The notes: generated by a model from the sequence alone, not told the origin. 64,000 nt of DNA from Nakamurella leprariae (GCF_016918035.1 NZ_JAERWK010000017.1:1-64000), one strand, 5' to 3'. Counted from the stretch's first letter, positions 17,851 through 25,457 are shown. Numbers and translations are program-made.

Positions 17851-17864
17851 AACGAGTAGTCGTT
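17851..17864. promoter_or_regulatory. TetR-type palindromic operator in the divergent catabolic promoter
   Basis: AACGAGTAGTCGTT has perfect 5-bp arms (AACGA/TCGTT) around GTAG, in the 17735-17936 gap between two divergent operons. The flanking ACT and CGGT extend it towards the ACTAACGA-N-TCGTTnGT shape typical of TetR operators in actinobacteria. It lies 117 bases from the SDR start and 73 from the EthD start, so one bound dimer could control both sides. Confidence 0.6.
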
Positions 17865-17936
17865 CGGTGGGCAACCGCCGGAGGTCACCCCCGGCGCCTC
17901 ACCGGTCGTCCTGTCCAATGGTGGAGAAGGAGTGAC

Positions 17937-18239
17937 ATGATCAAGCTGACGGTGCTCTACCAGGAGCCGGCCGATCCTGAGGCGTTCCGGGAGCACTACC
18001 TGAACGTGCATTCGCCGCTCGTGCGGGCACTGCCGGGTCTCGACAAGTTCGAGGTCGCTTTCGCCGCCCCGGGTCCGGACGGTTCGAAGCCGCCGTTCCA
18101 CCTGGTGTCGGAGCTGTGGTTCCCGGACGCCGCCACCTTCGGTGCGGCCATGCAGACGCCCGAGGGTGCCGCCCTCGCCGCCGACACCCCGAACGTGGCC
18201 AGCACGCCGTCGACCTCGGTGATCACCGAGATCGTCTGA
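17937..18239 (+). CDS. EthD domain protein
   Basis: A 100-residue dimeric alpha/beta-barrel type protein with the EthD signature FREHYLNVHSPLVRALPGL (residues about 18-36) and a hydrophobic C-terminal strand. EthD was first seen beside an ether-degrading P450 system; related small proteins act as isomerases or decarboxylases, but the function of most is open. It starts at an ATG with GGAGAAGGAGTG upstream and opens the plus-strand unit EthD - 103-aa protein - LLM. It is divergent from the SDR operon, so it is probably co-regulated with it. Confidence 0.85.
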   Translation: MIKLTVLYQEPADPEAFREHYLNVHSPLVRALPGLDKFEVAFAAPGPDGSKPPFHLVSELWFPDAATFGAAMQTPEGAALAADTPNVASTPSTSVITEIV

Positions 18240-18279
18240 TCCGACCCCGTCCGTTCCGGTTCACCCGAGGAGACCATCG

Positions 18280-18591
18280 GTGCAGATCCACGTCGACCCG
18301 TCCGCGTCGGACGACGCCGTCAGACTGGTCGGACCGGACGACTTCAAGTCCTTCGCAGTGATCAGCCCGGGCGGCCTCGACGCCGCCAGGGCTCCGCTGC
18401 AGGCGGCGGGCGTCGCCGTCGAGGACGAGCACGCCTGGATCCCGGTCGATCTGCTCCGCCGGCTCGCCGGCCCCGCAGCGGACGCCGACTGGGAGACCGG
18501 CCTGGCGGGCATGCTGAAGTACGCCCAGTCCAAGGGCTGGTACCGGGACTCCGACAGCAGCATCCGCGCTCACGTCGAGTCGGCCGGCTGA
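18280..18591 (+). CDS. Unrecognised 103-residue protein of the catabolic operon
   Basis: Translation from GTG 18280, preceded by GAGGAGA, gives 103 residues with no transmembrane segment or signal peptide. Visible are HVDPSASDDAVRLVGPDDFK at the N-terminus, HAWIPVDLLRRLAG in the middle and MLKYAQSKGWYRDSDSSIRA near the end. The composition is that of a soluble alpha/beta protein. I do not recognise the family. It lies 40 bases after EthD and about 120 before the LLM gene, so it is embedded in the operon and may be a pathway enzyme subunit or isomerase; nothing in the sequence proves it. Confidence 0.75.
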   Translation: MQIHVDPSASDDAVRLVGPDDFKSFAVISPGGLDAARAPLQAAGVAVEDEHAWIPVDLLRRLAGPAADADWETGLAGMLKYAQSKGWYRDSDSSIRAHVESAG

Positions 18592-18710
18592 CCGGACGTT
18601 CCACCGGCTCGGTCCGCCCCGACCCCGTCTCGCGGCGAGACCGGACCCACCGCTGTTGCACCTGCATCCCCGGCCCACGCGGGCTGGCATCTCGCAGAAA
18701 GGCTGGACCG

Positions 18711-19961
18711 ATGAAGTTCCACTGGTTCGCGCAGTACTACTACACCAAGCTCGCCGAGAACTACGGCGACACCGTCCACAGCTCCTGGGTGGACGCCCCG
18801 ATCTCCGCTGCCGATCCGGAGCAGATCGGTGAGGACTACCGGATGTACCTCCGGCTCATGCAGCGTGCCGACAGGGAGGGCTGGGACTCGTTGCTGCTGA
18901 ACGAGCACCACCAGACCTCCCTGGCCATGACGCCGTCGCCGAACCTGTTCGCCTCGGTGCTGGCCGCGACCACGGAGAACGCCGCCATCACCCTGTGCGG
19001 CAACTCGCTGGCCCTGTACAACCCGCCGGTCCGCGTGGCCGAGGAGATGGCCACCCTGGACACCCTGTCCGGCGGCCGCCTCATCGCCGGCATCGTGTTC
19101 GGCACCCCGATGGACACCGCCTTCTGCTACGGCGTGCCGCCGATCGAGGCCCGTGAGCGTTTCCACGAGGCCCGCGAGCTGGTCACCCGGGCGTGGAAGG
19201 AGCCGGAGCCGTTCGCCTTCAACGGCACCTACAACAAGCTCCGCTACGTCAACATCTGGCCGCGGCCGATCCAGAAGAACATCCCGATCTGGATCCCGGG
19301 CTCCGGCTCGGTCGAGACCTGGGACGTCGTCAACGACAACGACTACTGCTACGGCTACCTGTCCTTCTCGGGCAAGCAGAGCGCCCAGCCGATCGTGAAC
19401 GGTTTCTGGGAGTACACGGAGTCCACCGGGGCGAACATGAACCCGAACCGGATGGCCTTCACCCAGGTGATCTGCACCGCCGACTCGGACAAGGAGGCGG
19501 AGGAGAAGTACTACGACGCCATCCGGTACTTCTACCGTCAGAACCCGGTCGCCCCTGAGTTCGGTGGCCCTCCCGGATACAACTCGCTGCCGTCGATGCG
19601 CGCCATGCTCGGTCGTGAGAAGACCATCTCAGCCGAGCAGCGGGCCAAGGCGGCCAAGGGCGAGCTGTCCTTCTGGGAGTACGACGAGCTGGGCTACATC
19701 ATCGCCGGCACCCCGGAGCGGGTCGAGCAGCGCGTGCGCGAGCTGTCCGAGGAGCTGCGCATCGGCCAGCTGATCACCTGCATGCACATGGGCAACCTGG
19801 ACGAGGAGACGGCGTCGATGAACGTCGACCTCTTCGGCCGTCACGTGATCCCCAAGCTCCGCGACGTGCACTCGGAGTACGAGGACCACTGGACTCCGCA
19901 GGAGAGCCAGCGTCGGGTGGCCGCGGCCGCTGCCGCCAAGCTGTCCGCCGCGACCGTCTGA
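18711..19961 (+). CDS. LLM-class flavin-dependent monooxygenase (paralogue 2)
   Basis: A 416-residue protein starting MKFHWFAQYYYTK, paralogous to the enzyme at 14766-16007. Shared blocks include NEHHQTSLAMTPSPNLFA, PEPFAFNGTYNKLRYVN, IPGSGSVETWD, PNRMAFTQVIC and RIGQLITCMHMGN. It differs from paralogue 1 mainly in residues 10-30 and in the Ala-rich C-terminus. AGAAAGGCT precedes the ATG. It ends the EthD operon at a strong hairpin. Two diverged copies in one regulon suggest action on successive intermediates or on stereoisomers, which is inference. Confidence 0.88.
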   Translation: MKFHWFAQYYYTKLAENYGDTVHSSWVDAPISAADPEQIGEDYRMYLRLMQRADREGWDSLLLNEHHQTSLAMTPSPNLFASVLAATTENAAITLCGNSLALYNPPVRVAEEMATLDTLSGGRLIAGIVFGTPMDTAFCYGVPPIEARERFHEARELVTRAWKEPEPFAFNGTYNKLRYVNIWPRPIQKNIPIWIPGSGSVETWDVVNDNDYCYGYLSFSGKQSAQPIVNGFWEYTESTGANMNPNRMAFTQVICTADSDKEAEEKYYDAIRYFYRQNPVAPEFGGPPGYNSLPSMRAMLGREKTISAEQRAKAAKGELSFWEYDELGYIIAGTPERVEQRVRELSEELRIGQLITCMHMGNLDEETASMNVDLFGRHVIPKLRDVHSEYEDHWTPQESQRRVAAAAAAKLSAATV

Positions 19962-19983
19962 CGGTTCCGGTCCGACTGTTCGA

Positions 19984-20017
19984 CGAGGGCGTTCCCGCCA
20001 CGGCGGGAGCGCCCTCG
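19984..20017 (+). terminator. Strong hairpin after the LLM operon
   Basis: A 16-bp stem with one T-G wobble (19984-19999 with 20002-20017) and a two-base loop starts 22 bases past the LLM stop. Confidence 0.8.
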
Positions 20018-20099
20018 TGGCGTTCCGGGGCGTCCGCTCGTCTCCCGGCGGCACTGCGCCGGCGCGACCCCGCGTGCGGCCTGGTGCGGGCTTGCATCC

Positions 20100-20131
20100 G
20101 GCCCGGCACCGGAGTGGTCTGGTGCCGGGCC
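20100..20131 (-). terminator. Hairpin after the SDR gene
   Basis: A perfect 11-bp stem (20100-20110 with 20121-20131) with a 10-nt loop lies 45 bases beyond the SDR stop on the minus strand. With the 19984 hairpin it insulates the two convergent units. Confidence 0.7.
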
Positions 20132-20176
20132 TGAACTCGGGACAGACCGCCGGTCAGGCGGTCCGGGTGGGCCTGT

Positions 20177-20941
20177 TCACTGAGCAGCCCAACCTCCGTC
20201 GATGGTGATGATCGATCCGATGAGGTATCGCGCGGCGTCCGAGAGCAGGTACTGCACAGCGCCTTCCAGATCTGCCGGGGTGGCGAAGGCGCCGAGCGGG
20301 ATCTGGTTGAGCAGCCGGTCGCGGGACTTCTCGTGACCGCGCATACCCGCGGTCATCGAGGTCTCGACGTACCCCGGAGCGACGGCGTTCACCCGGACCC
20401 CCTGGGGCGCCCACTCGACCGCCAGGGTGCGGGTCAGCATGTCGATGCCGCCCTTCGAGGCGGCGTACGCGGCCAGGCGCGGCGCGGCGACCGCGCCGTG
20501 GATGGACGAGACGTTGACGATGCTCCCGCTGCCGGCCTCGAGCATGACGCGACCGGCGGCGGTGGCGGCGATGAACGCGCCGGTCAGGTTGATGTCGATG
20601 ATGTTGGTCCAGTCGGCGAGGCTCAGTTGTTCGCTGCGGACCAGCACCGGGCTGATGCCGGCGTTGTTGACCAGACCGTCCAGTCGACCGAACCGCGCGA
20701 CGGCGGCCTGCACGCAGGCCTCGGCGACCTCCGGGTCGGTGACGGAGCCGACGACGATCTCGGCCCGCCCACCCTCGTGCTCGATGTCCTTCTTGATCGT
20801 GTGCAGAGCGTCGCCGGAGCGGGCCTGCAGCACGAGGCGGGCGCCGTTGGCGGCCAAGCCGCGGGCGATGCCCTCGCCGATGCCACGACTGGCTCCGGTG
20901 ATCCAGACGACCTTGTCGGTGACGTCGAACGGTGTGCTCAC
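20177..20941 (-). CDS. SDR-family oxidoreductase
   Basis: A 254-residue SDR from a GTG start at 20941 with GGAGGAG upstream; the much longer open frame above it is not coding. Features: TGASRGIG at about residues 14-21, a VLQARS loop whose arginine suggests NADP, NNAG, Ser of NVSS and YAASK, and the ending IITIDGGWAAQ. It differs from the three SDRs at 13-17.7 kb in cofactor loop and in lacking their ILHNN wording, so it belongs to another SDR subgroup. It lies at the right edge of the catabolic island and is monocistronic. Confidence 0.85.
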   Translation of the reverse strand: MSTPFDVTDKVVWITGASRGIGEGIARGLAANGARLVLQARSGDALHTIKKDIEHEGGRAEIVVGSVTDPEVAEACVQAAVARFGRLDGLVNNAGISPVLVRSEQLSLADWTNIIDINLTGAFIAATAAGRVMLEAGSGSIVNVSSIHGAVAAPRLAAYAASKGGIDMLTRTLAVEWAPQGVRVNAVAPGYVETSMTAGMRGHEKSRDRLLNQIPLGAFATPADLEGAVQYLLSDAARYLIGSIITIDGGWAAQ

Positions 20942-21263
20942 GAACTCCTCCGGTCCCTGCGGCCGACCACGGGGGTCGGGACCGAGAGGTCCGGGCCCGC
21001 ATTGGCCGAGGATCTGATGCACAGCGATCGGGACGAGTCGGCGCGTCCCCGAGTGGCACGCATCACGGTGTGACGCGTGCCAAGAGGATAGGCATCCGGG
21101 CTCCGGCCGGGCAAGCCGTCCGGCCGGTCGGTTGGGAACGGTGCCGGGCACTGTGAACTGCGTCGACGAGCACTGTCGTCCGGCCCGACCTACCCTGGCG
21201 GCGGGATTCGCGTGTGTCCCCGTCAGCGTCGACGGGACCGGACGACAGGACGTGGACCATGGG
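20942..21263. other. Intergenic region between divergent SDR and membrane-protein genes
   Basis: No gene is supported. An inverted repeat TGGCACGC (21054-21061) / GCGTGCCA (21075-21082) with a 13-base spacer occurs at its centre and could be an operator or a weak hairpin. The rest is GC-rich without clear promoters. Confidence 0.4.
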
Positions 21264-21629
21264 GTGTCGATCGCATCGGCGCGCACCGGCGAGGACCGGT
21301 GCGGCGTGCTGCGGCGCACGGCGGCAGCACGCGAGCCGGGGCGGTGGCCGGTCGTGATGGCCGGATTCCTGGCCGTGGTGGTCGGAGCGGTGATGGTCGC
21401 CTGTGCTCCGTACGCGCGACAGGACTCGGCCCGTCGGGTGCCCGGTAGCCGCGCCGCGGACCGCTGGCTGTGGTTGCTGTCGACCGTCGGAGCGGCCTCG
21501 GGCCTGGCCGGATCGGCCGTGCTGCACCGCGGGATCGGCTGGTGGGCGCTGGTGCTGTGGATCGGCATCCTGGTCTTCGCCCAGGCCGTGGTGGCGATGT
21601 ACCGGTGGTCCGAACAGGCGCCGCGGTGA
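21264..21629 (+). CDS. Small membrane protein of unknown function
   Basis: The frame has three hydrophobic segments: VVMAGFLAVVVGAVMVACAP, WLWLLSTVGAASGLAGSAVL and WWALVLWIGILVFAQAVVAM. From the GTG at 21264 it is 121 residues; an ATG at 21357 giving 90 residues starts just before the first helix and is also possible. A basic linker (RQDSARRVPGSRAADR) separates helices 1 and 2. I do not recognise the family. It converges on the LapA-like gene with 17 bases between stops. Start uncertain; that the helices are real coding is likely. Confidence 0.55.
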   Translation: MSIASARTGEDRCGVLRRTAAAREPGRWPVVMAGFLAVVVGAVMVACAPYARQDSARRVPGSRAADRWLWLLSTVGAASGLAGSAVLHRGIGWWALVLWIGILVFAQAVVAMYRWSEQAPR

Positions 21630-21646
21630 CGTCGAGGCCGCGGGTG

Positions 21647-21907
21647 TCACGGTGACTTGACTGCGCGGCGGCGCTTGAACGAGACGGCACCGGCGAGCAG
21701 TCCGGCCACGAACACGACGGTCAGGATCAGCCACAGCGGGGTGGTCAGAGTCATCCAGAACAGGTCGACCGACACCCGGTTGCGGTTCTGGGTGATGAAG
21801 ACGATGGCCAGCACGATCAACACGATGGTCAGCCATCGGCGCTTGAAGAACCGTCCGGCCGGACTTCCGGTCCGCGGGCTGCTGGGGGGCGTCGACGGTG
21901 CGGTCAT
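21647..21907 (-). CDS. LapA-domain (DUF1049) membrane protein
   Basis: An 86-residue protein with a Ser/Pro-rich cytoplasmic N-terminus and two helices: WLTIVLIVLAIVFITQNRNR and PLWLILTVVFVAGLLAGAV, followed by a basic tail. The QNxxxVxVDLFWMT stretch after helix 1 is the LapA signature. In Gram-negatives LapA assists lipopolysaccharide assembly control; in actinobacteria the domain occurs as a small membrane protein of unknown role. The ATG at 21907 is the only reasonable start. Monocistronic. Confidence 0.8.
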   Translation of the reverse strand: MTAPSTPPSSPRTGSPAGRFFKRRWLTIVLIVLAIVFITQNRNRVSVDLFWMTLTTPLWLILTVVFVAGLLAGAVSFKRRRAVKSP

Positions 21908-22091
21908 GGTTCCTCCCGAGATCGAACGGCCGGCGTCGCCCAGTGTGTCCAACGGTCCCCCGGGTGGCCAGTGTTGGTCGCCTGCCCCCGTCAGCTGACG
22001 GCGATTTTGGGCGGGCTGTCGAGTGCGCTAGTGTCGGTGACCGCGGCGCGCGGGGGTCGGGATCGGATCCGAGCGCCGTGAGTGTTGTCGA

Positions 22092-22165
22092 GGGCCTGTA
22101 GCTCAGGCGGTTAGAGCGCTTCCCTGATAAGGAAGAGGTCGGAGGTTCAAGTCCTCCCAGGCCCA
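22092..22165 (+). tRNA. tRNA-Ile (GAT)
   Basis: A complete 74-nt cloverleaf: acceptor GGGCCTG pairs with CAGGCCC, D-stem GCTC/GAGC, anticodon stem CTTCC/GGAAG around CTGATAA (anticodon GAT), T-stem GGAGG/CCTCC with TTCAAGT. The discriminator is A; CCA is not encoded. Confidence 0.97.
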
Positions 22166-22240
22166 CTGCGGAAGCCCTCCGGCGACGAGCCGTAGTGTGG
22201 TCGAACCGGAGCGGAACGGCACACCACGGGAGGCTGACCC

Positions 22241-22552
22241 ATGAAGAAGGCGCTGTTCTTGATCGCGCTCGGCGCGGGCGCAGTGTTGTTCGCCCAGAAG
22301 CGCAAGCGCGAGGCGGAAGCAGAGGCCGCCCTGTGGGCCGAGGCCACCGCCGCCACGCCGTCGCCGGCTCCCGGCCCGGTGCCGAGCCCCGGCGACACCA
22401 GCGCCAAGCCCGCTCCGGTGACCGTCGCGTCGACGCCCGCGGCCAGTGCTCCGGCGAGCGAGTCGGCCACCACGGCTCCGGCCACGCCGTCTCCCGCCCC
22501 GCCGACGGGCCAGGCCGGCGCCGGGACCCCGATCCCCGGCAGCACTTCCTGA
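22241..22552 (+). CDS. DLW-39 family protein
   Basis: A 103-residue protein starting MKKALFLIALGAGAVLFAQK, a single hydrophobic N-terminal segment followed by a basic KRKREAEAE helix and ALWAEAT, the family's DLW motif with Ala in place of Asp. Residues 45-103 are a low-complexity Ala/Pro/Ser/Thr tail, longer than in most members, which are about 40 residues. DLW-39 proteins are actinobacterial, and typically sit beside the tRNA-Ile/tRNA-Ala pair, as here. Function unknown. Confidence 0.8.
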   Translation: MKKALFLIALGAGAVLFAQKRKREAEAEAALWAEATAATPSPAPGPVPSPGDTSAKPAPVTVASTPAASAPASESATTAPATPSPAPPTGQAGAGTPIPGSTS

Positions 22553-22590
22553 GTGTAGCGACGCTCTGTCGCCGGCTCGCCGGCGGCTCC

Positions 22591-22663
22591 GGGGACGTAG
22601 CTCAATTGGCAGAGCACCGCCTTTGCAAGGCGGGGGTTGGGAGTTCGATTCTCCTCGTCTCCA
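22591..22663 (+). tRNA. tRNA-Ala (TGC)
   Basis: A 73-nt cloverleaf: GGGGACG pairs with CGTCTCC (one G-T), D-stem GCTC/GAGC, anticodon stem CCGCC/GGCGG around TTTGCAA (anticodon TGC), T-loop TTCGATT. An encoded CCA follows at 22664-22666, unlike the tRNA-Ile. Confidence 0.97.
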
Positions 22664-22838
22664 CCACGACCTGATCGTTCGCCGGCGTCGGTGGTCCCGT
22701 CCAGTTCTGCGATGAGACCGCCTGTTCCGCCGCAGATCTCGCGCCTCCCCGCGCCCCCGTCTTTGACCGGCCAGGAGTGCGAGTCCAGCCTCCACGGCGC
22801 GCATCATCGCGCTACCCACCCTGGTCGGCTGCATCGAG

Positions 22839-22857
22839 TAAGGCCAGGCTATCCTCA
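22839..22857 (+). promoter_or_regulatory. IdeR/DtxR iron box upstream of the siderophore-interacting protein
   Basis: TAAGGCCAGGCTATCCTCA matches 14 of 19 positions of the DtxR/IdeR consensus TTAGGTTAGGCTAACCTAA. It ends 16 bases before the gene start. Repression under iron sufficiency is expected from this family. Confidence 0.75.
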
Positions 22858-22873
22858 CTGGTGGAGGTGCGGC

Positions 22874-23614
22874 ATGGTCAACTGGCAGCGCGGTGTCATG
22901 CGGGTGATGCGGATCGCCAACCACCCGGTCCGGGTGGTGGCGGTGCACGACTTCACGCCCTGGTACCGGCGGATCACCTTCAGCGCCCCGGCCTTCGTCC
23001 GGCAACTCGAGGCGTTCCCGACCGCCTGGTTGCGGTTGTGGGTGCCGCATCCGTCCCGCGGGGACGGCCACCTCAGCCAACGCGGCTACACCCTGGTCGA
23101 CGTGTGTCCGGACGCCGGGACCTTCGGGCTCGATTTCGTGCTGCACGAGGTCGAGGGACCGGCCGGCGACTGGGCCCGGACGGCGGCGGTGGGTGACGAG
23201 CGGGAGGTGTCGATCACCCCGTCCCGGCCCGGGATCCCGGACGGTACCGAGCGGGTCGTGCTGGCCGGCGACGTCACCGCCCTGCCGGCGATCAACAGCT
23301 GGGTGCAGGCGCTGCCGGCGGACGTCCAGGTGTCCGTGTCGATCGAGGACGGCCATGCCGACGTCGTGGACCTGCCGCGGGCCGGACGTGATCGTCTGCA
23401 ATGGCACTGGATCACGCCGGAGGGTGACCGGGGCGGGGCGCTGGCCGCTCACCTGGCGACCGCCGAACGGGCCGGTCCCGGCGTCTACGCCTGGGCGGCG
23501 GGGGAGAAGTCGCTGGTCAAGGCGGTCCGGCCGGTGTTGCGGGAGACGCTCGCCCTCGACCGCGCCCACCAGTTCACCCAGTTCTACTGGATCCACGGCC
23601 GGGCGACGGGCTGA
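22874..23614 (+). CDS. Siderophore-interacting protein (FAD/NAD(P)H ferric-siderophore reductase)
   Basis: A 246-residue protein of the SIP/ViuB family. The N-terminal FAD-binding barrel has WYRRITFSAP and a RGYTLVDV variant of the RxYTxR motif; then GPAGDWARTAAVGD, VLAGDVTALPAI (the DxTAxPAI NAD-binding signature) and YAWAAGEKSLVKAVR at the C-terminal lobe. RGYTLV lacks the usual second arginine. The enzyme reduces ferric siderophores in the cytoplasm to release iron. The ATG at 22874 has GGAGG upstream, and the iron box supports iron-dependent expression. Confidence 0.88.
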   Translation: MVNWQRGVMRVMRIANHPVRVVAVHDFTPWYRRITFSAPAFVRQLEAFPTAWLRLWVPHPSRGDGHLSQRGYTLVDVCPDAGTFGLDFVLHEVEGPAGDWARTAAVGDEREVSITPSRPGIPDGTERVVLAGDVTALPAINSWVQALPADVQVSVSIEDGHADVVDLPRAGRDRLQWHWITPEGDRGGALAAHLATAERAGPGVYAWAAGEKSLVKAVRPVLRETLALDRAHQFTQFYWIHGRATG

Positions 23615-23719
23615 TCACCGGGCGCGGACGGCCACGGGAGGCCGGCGAGGGTGTCCTAGGGTTGGTCCGCGGTCCGCAGGGGTACCGAGGGCCGACTCGA
23701 TGGGAAGGGCGGACCTGCG

Positions 23720-24121
23720 ATGCCTCTCGAACGCCGGCCGTTGCGGCTCCGGCTGGTGACGCTGGCTGCCGCGGGCGCGCTGGTGGTGCCGTCGGTGGCT
23801 GCCTGCAGCAGCGACGAAGCCGACCAGACCGCCTACTGCGTCGATCAGGACAACCAGGTGGTCGACGACTCGAACTGCGACGAGAGTCGTGGCTACGGCG
23901 GCGGTCTCTTCTTCCTGATGATGGCGGCCGGCGGATTCGGGCGGGGTTCGGTCATCCCGTCGAGCGCCATGTACTCCAGTCGGATCAACCCGGCCGACAG
24001 CGCGGCCCGGGCCGGCGCCGGCCTGCCGGCCACCGGTCGGGCGGCCGGCACCACGATCAAGTCGGGCGGCATCGGCAAGGGCGGCGGCGGCAGTTCGGGC
24101 GACACCGGATCCGGCAGCTGA
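23720..24121 (+). CDS. Lipoprotein, DUF1190/YgiB-like, coupled to glutathionylspermidine synthase-like gene
   Basis: A 133-residue predicted lipoprotein: basic N-terminus, hydrophobic stretch and lipobox SVAACS (Cys about residue 29). The mature region has a CVDQDNQVVDDSNC pair of cysteines, a glycine-rich YGGGLFFLMMAAGGFGRG segment and a Gly/Ser tail (SGGIGKGGGGSSGDTGSGS). Its stop overlaps the next start (TGATG). In E. coli the DUF1190 proteins YgiB and YjfM are encoded beside glutathionylspermidine synthase-like YgiC and YjfC, and this gene has the same place and type. Homology to DUF1190 itself is suggestive, not certain. Confidence 0.7.
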   Translation: MPLERRPLRLRLVTLAAAGALVVPSVAACSSDEADQTAYCVDQDNQVVDDSNCDESRGYGGGLFFLMMAAGGFGRGSVIPSSAMYSSRINPADSAARAGAGLPATGRAAGTTIKSGGIGKGGGGSSGDTGSGS

Positions 24122-25416
24122 TGCGGCGTCACCAGGACGGCGTGCTGCGCCCCGGCTGGCAGGCGCAGATCGTCGCGGAGGGCCTCGTCTACCACGAGAG
24201 CGCCGACGGCCGGGACCCCCGCTCCTACTGGACCGAGGCCGAGTACTACTCCTTCACCGCCGCGGAGGTCGAGCGGCTCGCATCGGTCGCCGACACCCTG
24301 TTCGACCGGATGCTGGTCGAAGCCGGTGATCATGTCATCGCCAACAAGCTCTACGACCGGCTGTCGATCCCGCAGGTCGCCGTGCCGGCCATCGAACGGT
24401 CCTGGCACGAGGACGCGCCGAGCGTCTACGGCCGCTTCGACCTCCGGTACGGAAACGACCCGGATCTGGTCGACCGGGACCCGTCGCTGGCCACGCCGAA
24501 GCTGCTGGAGTTCAACGCGGACACCCCGACCAGCCTGCTGGAGTCGGCGGTCATCCAGTGGAACTGGTTGCTGGGCAACGATGCGGTGCAGCACCGCGAC
24601 CAGTGGAACAACATCTACGACGCGCTGACCGCGGCGTGGACGCGCAACCTCGCGATGCTGCGCAACCGCACTGGCCGGCAGGTTCCGCGGGTGCACTTCA
24701 CCTGGACCTCGTTGGAACAGTCCGGCGAGGACAAGTTCACCGTGCTGTGCCTGGCCGATGCGGCCCGGGCGGCGGGCGTCGAGACCAAGTTCCTGCACAC
24801 CGAGGACATCCGCCTGGTCGAGGAGCACGAGCAGGTCCCGCTGAACGGCGTCGCGGTGCACCCGGGTCGGCTGCTCGACCAGGACGGTGAGGACATCGAC
24901 GTCATCTTCAAGCTGTACCCGTGGGAGGATCTGGCCCGCGACCGCTTCGGCCCCTCGGTGCTGTGGAACACCCTGCAGCCGGGCGGCACCGTGTGGGTGG
25001 AGCCGCCGTACAAGATGCTGTGGAGCAACAAGGGCATCCTGGCCGTGCTGTGGGAGCTGTTCGGCGGCGACGCCGAACTGTCCCAGTACCTGCTGCCGAC
25101 GTACTTCCTCGGCGAGGAACCGGCCGGTCTCACCGATTTCGCGCAGAAGCCGCTGTTCGGCCGGGAGGGCGCCAGCGTCCGGCTGGTGCAGGACGGCCGG
25201 GTCCTGGCGGTGAACGGCGGGCCCTACGGCAGTGAGGGCAGCGTCCGCCAGCAGCTGGCCCCGTTGCCCGACTTCCACGGCGTGGACGGGCCGCACCACC
25301 CGGTGGTGGGGGTGTGGATGGTCGACGGCGAGGCGGCCGGACTCGGCATTCGCGAGAGCGCCACGCTGATCACCGACAACCGCAGCTCGTTCGTGCCGCA
25401 CTGCATCATCGACTGA
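24121..25416 (+). CDS. Glutathionylspermidine synthase family protein (YgiC/YjfC-like)
   Basis: A 431-residue ATP-grasp ligase. Family features are RSYWTEAEYYSFTAAEVE near the N-terminus, YGRFDLRYG, LEFNADTPTSLLE, YPWEDLARDRFG and VEPPYKMLWSNKGIL in the ATP-grasp core, and the C-terminal ITDNRSSFVPHCI. Length matches YgiC (about 390-430) and lacks the amidase half of full E. coli GspS, so it is the synthetase-only type. It would join an amine and a carboxylate with ATP; the actual substrates of this subfamily are not established. It is coupled to the lipoprotein and followed by a DUF350 gene. Confidence 0.88.
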   Translation: MRRHQDGVLRPGWQAQIVAEGLVYHESADGRDPRSYWTEAEYYSFTAAEVERLASVADTLFDRMLVEAGDHVIANKLYDRLSIPQVAVPAIERSWHEDAPSVYGRFDLRYGNDPDLVDRDPSLATPKLLEFNADTPTSLLESAVIQWNWLLGNDAVQHRDQWNNIYDALTAAWTRNLAMLRNRTGRQVPRVHFTWTSLEQSGEDKFTVLCLADAARAAGVETKFLHTEDIRLVEEHEQVPLNGVAVHPGRLLDQDGEDIDVIFKLYPWEDLARDRFGPSVLWNTLQPGGTVWVEPPYKMLWSNKGILAVLWELFGGDAELSQYLLPTYFLGEEPAGLTDFAQKPLFGREGASVRLVQDGRVLAVNGGPYGSEGSVRQQLAPLPDFHGVDGPHHPVVGVWMVDGEAAGLGIRESATLITDNRSSFVPHCIID

Positions 25417-25457
25417 CCCAGCCGACTGACCCAGCCGACCCCAAGGACAGGACCTCG

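Noticed and set aside
12224-21000. The island as a mobile element
   Set aside because: No integrase, transposase, terminal repeats or tRNA-linked attachment sites were found; base composition is like the surroundings.
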